Made by a program: the position numbers and the translations under genes
Part shown: positions 25,760-37,117 of the stretch, one piece after another
Numbering within the stretch: position 1 is the first letter of the stretch
Layout of the letters: the number at the start of each line of letters is the position of its first letter
Notes under the pieces: generated by a model
Seen by the model: the letters and a program-made list of their open reading frames with translations, nothing else
What the model was told of the DNA's origin: nothing
The model's database searches: none
NCBI GenBank assembly: GCA_002104895.1
Contig: MCFG01000372.1
Span: forward strand, 17,501 to 67,580
Length of the DNA stretch: 50,080 nucleotides
DNA from: Anaeromyces robustus
Taxonomy: Eukaryota; Neocallimastigomycota; Neocallimastigomycetes; Neocallimastigales; Neocallimastigaceae
Direction: 5' to 3'

Positions 25760-26915
25760 GTTGAATAAAAAATCATTATCATCTTCATCTTCATCCTCTA
25801 CTGAAATATATTATGATATTGAAGCAATTAAAAAGGAAACAAAATGGAAAAATGTTAGTGTTCAATCCTATAAATTTAAAGGTTATCCAAATTATTTAGC
25901 TTTAATATCACAATCACCTAATCTTAAAAAAGGTAAAACTTTTGATGAAAATTTTTATTATCCAAGTTCTGCAGGTTATGGTATTGATATATATTTTATA
26001 GATAGTGGTATTATTGTAAATCATGATAAATATGATACTTATAAAGGAACTTCCTATGAACGTAATATTACATGTGATGCTTTAACAGAAAATGATAAAA
26101 TTCGTGCTACAATTACTTCAGAAGAAAAGATAAAATGTGTTATAGAAGGTATAAAAACAGTAGGTTATCCAGATCATGGAATTGGTGTTACTTCTGTAGC
26201 AGGAGGAAAATTACTTGGAGTTGCTAAAAAAGCAAATCTTCATATGATAGCTAGTAAATTAAGTTATGTTCTTCATATTGATTCTTTAGATTTTATTTTA
26301 AAGAATGCCATTCCTCATAAAACTGTGATTAATATATCACGTGGATCAACAGGCTATAGTGCAGCAGCAGAAAATAAAATTAATGAATTAGTTAGGAAAG
26401 GTTTTATTATTATTGTTTCTGCCAATAATAATAGTGTAAATTGTTGTCAAAAAAAACCATTTCATTATTATCCAGGTCATAGTGGTACTATATCTGTAGG
26501 TGCTATTGATACTTCATTATTTAATAATGAATATCAATCTTCTTATTATACAAATTTTGGTAATTGTGTGGATATATTTGCACCAGGTAATGCCACAGAA
26601 CCAAATTTAGGTTATTATAAAAAAGATTATATAAAAATTTATGGAACATCTTTTGCTGCTCCATTAGTTGCTGGTGTAGCTGCTACTATTATGTCAGAAA
26701 ATCCAAATATAGAATTTGATCAAGAATTAATGAGAAAAACTTTAATTGATCTATCCATTAAAGATAAAATTAAAGGATTAGGATCTAAGGATACCCCTAA
26801 TAGATTACTTAATAATGGGAAAAAAATAGTATTTTCACCAGATTGTTATAAAAATAAATTTGATTGTGATATTTCTTACAATACCTCAACTACTAAAACT
26901 AAAAGAAAATTATAA
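25113..26915 (+). CDS. Secreted subtilisin-like serine protease (S8), short form
   Basis: 600 residues in one exon. It has a signal peptide (1-22, ending near INAEN), an I9-like propeptide containing an Asn run (about 209-218) and Ser run encoded by AAT and TCA/TCT triplets, and a KKR processing site near residue 95. The catalytic domain has D297 (FIDSG), H355 (DHGIGVTS), an oxyanion Asn at about 438 in VSANNN (the usual preceding Gly is Ala) and S513 (GTSFAAP). Its catalytic domain is closest to the 17.0-kb gene: they share KGxSYERxITCD and GVAKKANLHM. It ends at the start of a Thr-rich linker (TSTTKTKRKL) with no lectin or CBM18, so it is a naturally truncated or single-domain form. No intron is visible. 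Confidence 0.9.
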
Positions 26916-27027
26916 AAATATTAAAAAAAAAAAAAGAGTTTTAATAACCAATAAAACCTATAAAGAAAGGAATATATTAAAAACTTAATTTTTTTTAACT
27001 GTATTAATATTCATTTACTTAGTTTAT

Positions 27028-27606
27028 CCAAGGTTTTGATATAAAAAAAAATATTAAAAACCTTGGGTATATATATATATGATTTACTTAATAATTTGAT
27101 ATTAATTATATATAATTATACTAATATATATATATATATATAGATAGATAATTTTTTTTTAAACATTTCATTTTATCCAAAGTTTAAATGAAAACCAAAG
27201 ACATTAAAACTTTGAATTTATATATATATATACATTTATATATGATTTACTTAATAATTTGATATTAATTATATATAATTATAATAAAATATTAATATAT
27301 TATTATAATAATATATTAATTTTATCCAAGGTTTAAAAAAAATACTATTTAAAAAAAAATATTAAAAACTTTGGGTATATATACATATGATTTACTTAAT
27401 AATTTGATATTAGTTAAATAATTATACTAATATGTTAATTTTTATTTTAACCAAGGTCTAAAAAAAAATACTAAAAACCTTGGGTATATAATATATATAT
27501 TAGTTATATATAATTATACTAATATATATATATATATTATAAATTTTTTTTTTTAAATTCATTTTATCCAAAATTTAAATGAAAACCAAAGACATTAAAA
27601 TTTTGG
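27028..27606. repeat. Five tandem co-varying hairpins
   Basis: Five inverted repeats in a row at 27028-27066, 27177-27214, 27326-27374, 27451-27483 and 27568-27606, separated by similar AT spacers (TATATGATTTACTTAATAATTTGATATTA). Stems are CCAAGG..CCTTGG, CCAAAG..CTTTGa, CCAAGG..cTTTGG, CCAAGG..CCTTGG and ATCCAAAA..TTTTGGAT. Copies 2 and 5 share the loop word GAAAACCAAAGACATTAAAA; copies 1, 3 and 4 form another subtype. It begins about 110 bp after the protease stop codon. Confidence 0.85.
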
Positions 27607-28090
27607 ATAATTAAACAATAGAAATGAATTTATTTTTTATTTTTAGTTTTTTTTTTTTTTTTTTATATATATATATTATTACAATAATTAAAAAATATAA
27701 AATATATATATATTTTATTCTAATAATAGTAATAATAATAATATATAATTATACAACTTTTTTTAAATAAAAATAACATAATATATATATTTATAAAAAA
27801 CATATTGAACTTTTAATAACTATTTGATATTTTCATAAAAATATAAAAATATATATATAAAAAAAAAGAGGATAACAAATAACAATATATTATTTCATAG
27901 TTATTAACAATATCCAATATAGTATTCTCATCACTATTTATATTTTTTAGATATTAAAATATTTACCTCTAAATTTTCCTTGTACAATGATTTTCAATCC
28001 AACAGATAATATCAGCATATAATTAGAATAATTATTTGTATTGTATCAGCTAATAAAAATTAAGCATACAACTATCAATTATTAAATTAT
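27607..28090. other. AT-rich stretch with a less degenerate patch
   Basis: Mostly A/T repeats, but 27895-28080 has higher complexity. On the minus strand a short open stretch (about 28019-27950) encodes about 23 residues before a stop and contains a GTAAAT donor-like site. It could be an exon relic, but no family was recognised. Confidence 0.35.
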
Positions 28091-28120
28091 TATTTATTTT
28101 TTAATTATATATTTATATAT

Positions 28121-28159
<39 letters not shown>

Positions 28160-28164
28160 TATAT

Positions 28165-28207
<43 letters not shown>

Positions 28208-28402
28208 TCTGTTTATTTAATTAATTAATTATTTATTTATTTATTTATGTATTTATTTATTTATCTGTTTATTTATGTATTTATTTATTTATGTATTTAT
28301 TTATTTATTTATTTATGTATTTATGTATTTATGTATTTATTTATGTATTTATGTATTTATTTATGTATTTATTTATTTATGTATTTATTTATTTATTTAC
28401 TG
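28091..28402. repeat. TTTA/TGTA compound microsatellite, left of the candidate MITE
   Basis: (TTTA)n interrupted by TTTATCTGTTTATTTAATTAATTAATTA and then a TTTATGTA-type section. The same compound core recurs at about 29113-29176 on the other side of the candidate transposon. Predicted ORFs here are repeat artefacts. Confidence 0.9.
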
Positions 28403-29081
28403 AGTGTAGCATTTCGGCAATGTACATGAAATTTTTTGCATTGACAGGTCCTTTACGCCACATTTCATATTGTAAATTTATATAAATATTTTTTAACGCC
28501 ACATTTATATAAAAAATTTTTAAGAGAGTTTATATACTAGTACTTGTATATTAAAACATTTCTTATTTATTTCATAATTTAAAGAATTATAAATATAAAT
28601 TTTAAATTTCACTTAATATTTTATTTATTTCATAATTTTAAGAATTATAAATATAAATTTTAAATTTCACTTAATATTTTATTTATTTCATAATTTTAAG
28701 AATTATAAATATAAATTTTAAATTTCACTTAATATTTTATTTATTTCATAATTTAAAGAATTATAAATATAAATTTTAAATTTCACTTAATATTTTATTT
28801 ATTTCATAATCATAATTTAAAGAATTATAAATATAAATTTTAAATTTCACTTAATATTTTATTTATTTCATAAGTTAAATAAAAAAAAAAAGAAATATTA
28901 ATAAAAAGAAGATACCACTAATAAATTGGTTTCATAAATCAATAATAAATAAAATATTGATTTTAATAATATAATAAATTTTTTATTAATTTAATTTATA
29001 AGCCACAATATAATACATTTAAATAATACGTTATTTTAATGCGCGATACATTTACGAAATACATATGCCGAAATGCACACT
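28403..29081. mobile_element. Candidate non-autonomous DNA transposon (MITE-like), 679 bp
   Basis: The ends are imperfect terminal inverted repeats: 28403-28425 (AGTGTAGCATTTCGGCAATGTAC) and the reverse complement of 29059-29081 (AGTGTGCATTTCGGCATATGTAT). They share AGTGT, the perfect 11-mer GCATTTCGGCA and ATGTA, with one 1-nt indel on each side. These termini are among the few GC-containing sequences in the region. The inside holds a repeated ACGCCACATTT word (about 28456 and 28496) and a 58-bp tandem array, with no ORF. Both flanks are TTTA microsatellite, so a target-site duplication cannot be identified. The superfamily is not assignable. Confidence 0.6.
28565..28875. repeat. 58-bp tandem repeat, five copies plus a partial
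   Basis: The unit contains TTTCATAATTTTAAGAATTATAAATATAAATTTTAAATTTCACTTAATA. TTCAT anchors fall at 28571, 28629, 28687, 28745 and 28803, exactly 58 bp apart. The fifth copy has a 6-bp internal duplication (CATAAT), putting the partial sixth at 28867. Copies are nearly identical, which suggests recent expansion. It lies inside the candidate MITE. Confidence 0.92.
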
Positions 29082-29085
29082 TCCC

Positions 29086-29279
29086 TTTATTTATTTATAT
29101 ATTTATTTATTTATTTATCTGTTTATTTAATTAATTAATTAATTATTTATTTATTTATTTATTTATTTATGTATTATATATGTATTTATTTATTTATCTA
29201 TTTATTATTTTCTCTATATAAAAAATTTTCTATTATTTTCTATAATTATTAATTATTTTAATAATTATAGAAAATAATA
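29086..29279. repeat. Right-flank TTTA microsatellite and 22-bp perfect hairpin
   Basis: TTTA repeats with the same TTTATCTGTTTATTTAATTAATTAA core as the left flank run to about 29210. They are followed by a perfect inverted repeat: arms 29231-29252 and 29258-29279 with a 5-nt loop. Confidence 0.75.
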
Positions 29280-32195
29280 AATAATTATAAATATAAATAA
29301 ATAAATAAATAAAATTATTAATATTTAAATATTTTTCATAATGTAAATGGAAATGGAAATAAAAATAAAAAAATTATGACTAATACTTAATTTAATTAAA
29401 TATTAAAAAAAAAAATTCAAATTCTATTCTATACCTGATTTAGTTATATTTAATGGAATATTTTATTTTTAAACATTTTTTTTAAATAAATAAAAAACTT
29501 TTTGATTTTAATTTAAAAAAAAAATTTTTTTTTCTTTAATCTTTGGAACCTTATTTTTAATAAAAAAAAAATGGAACAAAAAAAAAAAAAAACAATAAAA
29601 AAAATAAATAAATAATTAAATATATAAATAAATAATAAATAAATTAAATAAAATAATTAAAGTATGAAACATTTACACAATATGGCTGATTTTTGATATT
29701 TATTAATAATAAGAAATAACATATATTATAATATATTGATAATATAATATTTAAATTGATATAGAAATAATAAATAATAATAAATAATAATTGAAAAAAA
29801 AAAAAAGAAAAAAAAAAGTGGAGGTAAAATCATAAAATAAAGATATAAAATGATTAAAATCATTGTTCATGATTGAACATTGAAATTAAAAAAAAAATTT
29901 TGGGTTACTAAAAAATAAATAATAATAAATAATAAATAAAAAATAATAAATAATAATTAAATAATAATTAAATAATTAAATAATAATAATCATAATAATA
30001 ACCATAATAAACCATATGATAATTATAAAAAAAAAAGCATATAAATAAAAAAATTAATATATAATAAGATAATAATAATAATATTAAAAAAAAAGGTCTA
30101 AAAAAGTCAAAAAAAAAAAAAACAATTATTATATATGAATTAATATATAAATATAAAAATTAATAATTAATAATTAATAATTTTAAAATAATAAACATTT
30201 TTCTTTTTTAAAAAAAAAAATGAGAGAAAAAAAAACAATTTGTATAAATTTGGTAAATAAATGTATGAGATTAATAAAAAAAAATTTTTTTTTTCTTTCT
30301 TTTTTCATTATTTTGTAAACAAAATTATTAATAATTTTATTAAATTAAATATTAATTAAAAAACAAAATTAAAAATAAAATAAAAAAAATCTAATAAATT
30401 ATATTAAAAAAATTTAATTAATTATTAAAAGAATGAAAAAAAAAAATACAGTTTGAAAAAAAAAATATATTATATTAAATTAAATAAAAAAAAATTCATA
30501 AAAATCATAAAAATAACTCACACGCACACACTATAAAATTGTTTAGAGTTTTTTTTTTTTTTTTTTTTTTATTATTATTAGATTATTAATATTGATGGAT
30601 TTTAATAATAATATTATTATTAATAAAATTATAAATTTTAATAAAAATTTTTTAACCTTTTTTTTTAAATACTTATTTTATGCTCTTCTTTGTTTTTTTT
30701 TTTCTTACTTAACCAATAACAATAAATAATTATATAAAATATTATATAATTATTTTTATTATTAATTATTAATTACTTAAAAATTATTAATTTATTATAT
30801 ATAAAAAAAAGGTTATAAAACTAAAAAAAAAAAAAAGTATAATATATAAAATATTATTATTATTTACACTATTATTAATTTATTTTAAATTTTCTTTCAT
30901 AGAAGGAAAAAATAAAAATAAAAATAAAAATAATAGCAATAACAATAAAGAATAATAGTAAAAAAAAATATTATATTAAAATATTTTTTTTTATTATTTT
31001 AAAATATATATATTTTTCTTTTTTTTTTTTTTTTTTGTTTGTTTGTTTGATTGGTTGTAAATCTTCAATCACTAAAATAAAAATATATTTGATTTTTTTG
31101 GGGGATTCCTAAGGGACCTTTTTTTTTTTAAATTTCTATTTGTACTTTTAAGTCTTGTTTGTTTGTTTTGGTCAATCTTTTATTAATATATATAATTATA
31201 TATTAATAATTTTATTTATTTATGATTAATAAATAAAATAATTTTTAATTTTTTTTTTTTTTTTCTTATTTCAATTATTGTTCTCGTTTTTTTTTCAATT
31301 TTATTTTTATTAGTTTTGAAATTTATTTAGGACAATCATTAAATATTCCTTCAAATTATATTAAAAAAAAACAATCATCTTCTTTGTTTTTCTTTTTGTT
31401 TTTTTATAATTTTTTATTTTTATTTTGTTTCAAATTTTTAATCATTTTTTATTGATTAAATTTTTATTTCAAGATTTTTTTTTTTTTGATTATTTGTTTG
31501 TTCGTTCGTTTAATTTTGTTTTTTTTTCTCGTTTTTGTTCAATTTTTTAATTTGTTAATATTATTATTTCTATATTATTAAAATTATAATTGATTTATAA
31601 AATTTTACATATTGAAAAAATGAAATTAGAAAAAAAAAATTTTTTTTTTAATTCCAATGTAAAATATATAAAATAATCTTAATAATTAAAAATTCATAAT
31701 AATAACAATTTCGTTTTTTTTTTTTTTTATAGGTAAAATATATATATATAGATTTTACTTATCTAAAGTAAACTATATATATACTATAAAAAAAACTTAG
31801 GATAATGTTAAAAAAAAAAAATATTTATAATTTTTTGTAATCTTTTTTTTTTTATATCTTTTTATAAAAATTTTTCTTTTTTATCCTTAAAAATTAAAAA
31901 AAAAATTAATTATATATATAAATTCTTGTATTATTATATTATATTGGTTAATTGGTTTTAATAATATTTTTTTTATCACTTAGTATAAAAAAAATTAAGG
32001 TATATTAAAGATATTAAAATTTTTGGTATTGTTAATATTAGAAAAAAGAAAATTAATAAATCGTAATTTTGTAAAAAAAAAAAAATTTATATATATATAT
32101 TATAAATTCTATAAATATTATATTATATCATATATAAATTTTTTTTTTGAATGAAAGTGTAGTTTAAAAAAGGAATAAAAGGTTATTGATTAAAT
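29280..32195. other. 2.9-kb low-complexity intergenic region
   Basis: A/T homopolymers and AAT/ATA repeats. T-rich tracts with scattered GTTTG/GTTCG words (31025-31560) lie 3' of the minus-strand protease. An imperfect hairpin occurs at about 31741-31783 (TTTTACTT / AAGTAAA with TATATATA flanks). No coding sequence, tRNA or other RNA gene was recognised. Confidence 0.55.
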
Positions 32196-34271
32196 TTATT
32201 TACAAACACCATATTCTGGTTGACAACCAGTACCACAGTAACCTTTAGTGGTACCACAGAAACCATATTGACTACAACAGTAACCGGCTTCTTGACAGAA
32301 ACCATAATCTGGTCCACATTTACCTCTTACAGGAGATTTACGAACAGTAGTGGTTTCAGTGGAAGTAGAATTACCTGGTAAATATGTTGTTGAATTTGAT
32401 AAAGGTTCTTCTTCTGGTACAATTTCTTGATATGGAGAAGGATATAATTCACCATTAAGAGAATAAGCACCATAGGCATATTGTACACCATTATGATATT
32501 CACATAAACCATCTTTATCATTAGATGGTTCAATACATTTACTATCTTTAGTACAACATCCAGTTGAACATGTTTTTCTACCAGATCTTTCACCACAACC
32601 ATTATAAGTATTTGAAGGTGAATAGATAGTACGTTTACCATTGTTAAGAAGTCTATTTGGTGTACCTTCAACTAAACCTTCAATAACACCATTTAAGGCA
32701 TAATCTTTTAAATATTCTTTAATACTTCTAGTAGTAAATTTAATTTCTGGATATTCAGACATAATAGTGGCAGCAACACCAGCTACAAGTGGAGAAGCAC
32801 AAGATGTACCATCTGTTTTAATAAATTTCAAACCGTTATAAGATTCATATTTATTTTCAACTGGTGGATAAATAACTTGTCCTGGAGCATGAATAAAAAT
32901 ACATTTTCCTGAATTAGAATATTCAGCTTTTTTATAAACATTATTCATATTTTCACCAATAGTATTAGTAATGGCTCCAACAGTAATCATATTATCATAT
33001 CCAGAAAAGTTTTTGAAATTATTTTTACGTTTATCAGCACAACAGTCTTCAGAATATCTATTACCAGCACTAGTAAAGAATATCATACCTTCAGCAACTA
33101 ATTCATTAAGTAAATCATCAAAAGATTTTCTATATCCATTATAATGACCACGAGATATACTAACAATAGTTTTATGTGGTCTACCATATCTTTTAATGTA
33201 ATATAAAGCAGCTAATTCATCAATATCTTCATAAGCTGTAGCAAGCATATGAATATTGGCCTTTTTAGCAGCACCATAAAGTGTACCTCCAGCAACAGAT
33301 GAAACCATATTACCATGAGATGGAATTTCAGAAGTATTATAAATAAAACATCTTGTAGTATTTGGTGGGTAAACATTAATAGTTCCATCAACGATTCTAG
33401 CAGCACAATCAATGACACGTTCATCAGCAGTACCTTCATAAGTATCATAATCATCGTATTTAACATTTTGAGAATTGGTAATAAAAATACCTTCATCAAT
33501 TAAATAGATATCAATATCTTTTCCACCAGAGGTAGGATAATAATAATTATTATCATAAACCTTAGTTAAACGTTCAGAATATCTTCCTTGAGATATAAGA
33601 GATAAATGGGAAAAAAGATTTTTACCTTCATAAAGATCATGTTCTTGAACACTAACATTTAACCATTTTGTTTCTTCTTGAATACTATCAATATCATAAT
33701 ATGTACCACCAACTTCTTCATTTGAAGCTTGAGTAGATTTTTCAACATAAACAACATTATCAAGTTTTTCAACATCTGCAACAATTTCTGGTGAAAGATA
33801 AGCTTTAACAACATAATAATTGTTAATTGGACAAATATGACCAACAATTTTTGATTCCATTGGAATATATTCAACATCTTCAGATTCTAATTCACGTTTA
33901 TTAAATGGACGATTATTTTCTGGTTGATTAGGGTTAATAAATCTAAATCTAACTTTTTTTCCACTTTCATTATTACGTTTTCTTCTAACTTTTACATCAT
34001 CGAGTTCTTGTAATTTTTCATCCATTTTACCATCTTCTAAAACAAAAGTTTCTTTGTTTTCTTCAATGATTTCATAAATATCATTCAATCTATCATTAAC
34101 TAATTCATTGATGGCATTTTGAACTCTTTCACTGGCTTTATCATAATTATCATCATCATCACTTCTTCTAATACCGACAATATAAAAATTATTTTCATTT
34201 TCAGCATAAGCAGAACAAATATAATAGTTGAATAAAACAACTATCATAACAAAGAATGAATAACTTTTCAT
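32196..34271 (-). CDS. Secreted S8 protease with C-terminal CBM18 chitin-binding module
   Basis: 691 residues in one exon, noticeably less AT-rich than its surroundings. It has a signal peptide (1-23), an I9-like propeptide in two parts (about 28-93 and 135-178) with a dibasic region VRRKR at 94-99, then the S8 domain with D259 (LIDEG), H319 (SHGNMVSS), N404 (SAGN) and S490 (GTSCASP). A short Cys-rich segment (about 559-590) lies before a Ser/Thr linker. A complete CBM18 (about 652-690) has CC-SQYGFCGTT and CGTGCQPEYG. The CBM would hold the protease on chitin; whether it targets its own wall, other fungi or protozoa is unknown. This is the best-preserved family member here and lies in opposite orientation to the other three. 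Confidence 0.93.
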   Translation of the reverse strand: MKSYSFFVMIVVLFNYYICSAYAENENNFYIVGIRRSDDDDNYDKASERVQNAINELVNDRLNDIYEIIEENKETFVLEDGKMDEKLQELDDVKVRRKRNNESGKKVRFRFINPNQPENNRPFNKRELESEDVEYIPMESKIVGHICPINNYYVVKAYLSPEIVADVEKLDNVVYVEKSTQASNEEVGGTYYDIDSIQEETKWLNVSVQEHDLYEGKNLFSHLSLISQGRYSERLTKVYDNNYYYPTSGGKDIDIYLIDEGIFITNSQNVKYDDYDTYEGTADERVIDCAARIVDGTINVYPPNTTRCFIYNTSEIPSHGNMVSSVAGGTLYGAAKKANIHMLATAYEDIDELAALYYIKRYGRPHKTIVSISRGHYNGYRKSFDDLLNELVAEGMIFFTSAGNRYSEDCCADKRKNNFKNFSGYDNMITVGAITNTIGENMNNVYKKAEYSNSGKCIFIHAPGQVIYPPVENKYESYNGLKFIKTDGTSCASPLVAGVAATIMSEYPEIKFTTRSIKEYLKDYALNGVIEGLVEGTPNRLLNNGKRTIYSPSNTYNGCGERSGRKTCSTGCCTKDSKCIEPSNDKDGLCEYHNGVQYAYGAYSLNGELYPSPYQEIVPEEEPLSNSTTYLPGNSTSTETTTVRKSPVRGKCGPDYGFCQEAGYCCSQYGFCGTTKGYCGTGCQPEYGVCK

Positions 34272-37117
34272 TTTTCTTAATTTTTTTTCTTTTTTATATA
34301 AAAAAATATTTTATTTTTTTGTTTTGATTGTTTCAATTACTTTTTTTTTTCTTTTATTATTTTATAAAAAAATTACTTTAAATGATTTAAACTAATTTTT
34401 TTTTTTTTTAATTTAAAATTATTGTTTTTGTTTTTATTTTAATTTTAAAAAAAATTTATCAAAAATTTTTCAAAAAAAAAGTTTTACAATATTTAAAGCT
34501 AAATAAAATGTTTTTTTTTTTTTTATTACTATGAAAAAAAAATATGTATATACAAAATAATTAGATCAATAATTATTTGTTATAAAACGCAAAAAAAATA
34601 TACCTTAATAATAATATATACAACAAATTATATTTAATTTATATATATATTAATTTTTTTTTTTTTTGGATAATAATTTTTTGTCGAAATATCTTTCTTT
34701 TTATACATTTTTTTTTTTATATTATTAATTATTATTAATAAACAAATAAATAAATAAAATATTATACAACAAAAAAAAAATTTATATATATTAAAAAATT
34801 TATTTATTTTATTATATTAATATTTATATTATTATTTATATATGTATTAAATAAAAATTTTGTAATTATTTATTTTATTTTATTTTATTTTTATTATTAT
34901 TAATTATTAATTATTAATTATTAATCATTTTATTATTTTAAAAATTTAAATTTAAAATATTATAAAATATTATATAAATTTTATTTTTTGTATTTAAAAA
35001 TTTTTTTCATACATAAAAAGTAATAAATTAAATAAAATAATTTTTTTTTGTTACATAAACCATAATTATTATCAAATTTGAAAATTTTTAATTTTTAATG
35101 TTACACTAATAATTTTAACTTTCATCTATCAATAATTAAAATTTTTATTAAATTATTAATTATTAAAAAAAAAAAAAAAAAAAGAAAAAAGAAAAAAAAA
35201 TAAATTAAATAATAAATCATTAAAATCAATAAATAAATTAAATAATAAATAATCATTAAAATCAATACATTATATTATATGATATCATATAATAATTTAT
35301 TATATTACACTACATTACTTTATATTCTTTTAAAAATTAAATCAACCATTAATAAATAAATAAATAAATAAAATAAATAAATATCATACAAAATATTAGA
35401 AAATATAAAATAAGAAAAAAAAAATTCCATGATAGAAAAATAGATCTTCTTTTTTTTATTAATATACAGAAAAAAAAGATACAAAATAAAATTACAGAAA
35501 AAAAAGATACAAAATAAAATATAAAAAAAAATATAGAAAAAGATACAAAATAAAAATATTCAATGATTTGTTTTACTATTTAAAAAATAACAAAAATAAA
35601 AATAAAAATTAAAAAAAAAAAAAAAAAGAAAATAAATTTTAGAAAAAAAAATATAAATATAAAAATAAAAAAAATATAATAAAAAAAATATAATAAAAAA
35701 ATATATAAAAAAATATAAAAAAAATAAATATTTTAATATTATTTAACTTTTTATTTTGTATTAGTCATCCTTTTTTTTTTTTTATTAATTTTTTTTTTTT
35801 TTGTATTCCAGACCTTTTTTTTTTTCTTTTTTCCTTTTTTTTTTTTTAATTATTCCATAATTGAATATATTAATGTGTGGTTTTCAAAATTTTTTTTGTT
35901 TTATTATAAATATTCATTTGTTTTGGCTATTTTCCATTTTCCATTTTCTTTTTTAGTTTTTATTTTTTTTTCTTTTTTCTTTTTTTGCATACTTATTCAT
36001 TACTTAAAAAAGTTAAAATTTGACCATAAGTTATGATTCATCAGTTCTACGAATGTATGGTTTAATTTTATCTTATGGAATAAACAAATTAAACAGCCAA
36101 AAAAAAAAAAAAATCATATTAATAATCATAAATACTAATATAAAAATTATTACAACACTACTATACTGTTATTGATATCTATAAAGAATAAAAAAAAATT
36201 CAGAAAAAAATAAGTATTACATAATCCCTTTTTTTTTTTTTTTTTAAATACTTCAATTGATCCTATTTTCATTTATCCATAAAAGTTATAATTAAAAATA
36301 AAGAAAAGTAATACATCTTTTATAAATATACACTATATAAATATTATTAAATAAAACCTAGCTTTTTTTTTTACTTTATAAAAAACCCCAACACTTTTAT
36401 AGTTGTTTTATAAATATATAATATTTTATATAAATAATTTTTATATTAACACTTTTAAATTTTGTTCAATTTTTTATAATAATAATAATAATAATTAATT
36501 TAGTTTTAATTTTTTATAATTATTTAGATTTTTATTTTCAGTAATCACATTAATTAATAATAAAACACATGATGACTTTTACTATTTAATTGTTTAATTA
36601 TTTAATTATTTAATTATTTAATTCTTGTAATAATCAATTAATATATAAGTATTTTATTATTTTATTATTATTTTATTATTATTTATTACTTGTTATACTT
36701 GAGGTAAAAGTCATAAAAAAAAATAAAAACACAAAAAATAATATTTATCATCTTTTCCTTTAAAAAATAAAAAGTGTCTCGTTTTCTATTGTAATATATT
36801 TATAATAATGTTTTGAAACAATTCTAAACTAATAATTAAAAAATTTCTGTATATAAAAAAAAGAAACAATAATAAATAAAAACAAATAAAATAATAAATA
36901 AATAACAATTTATTTTCTGTATTTAAATTATACATTAATTTATTTAATTTTTGGATATTTAATTTTTATTAATTTATTTATCCATTTATTTATTTATTTT
37001 TTGGTTATTTATACATTTATTTATTATTTAATAATCTTAATTATTAAAAGAATATTTAACCTAACCTTTTAATAGTTTTTTAACAAATTAAAACAAATTG
37101 GCAAGAATAAAAAATTA
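34272..37117. other. 2.8-kb low-complexity intergenic region
   Basis: Between the protease start and the end of the repeat-protein gene (both on minus). It contains T-runs just upstream of the protease, direct repeats of ACAGAAAAAAAAGATACAAAATAAAAT (about 35466-35522) and a (TTAATTAT)n array at 36583-36622. No gene was recognised. Confidence 0.55.

Noticed and set aside
28247-28485. 60-64 residue ORFs in the 28.2-kb repeats
   Set aside because: Microsatellite artefacts running into the candidate MITE end.
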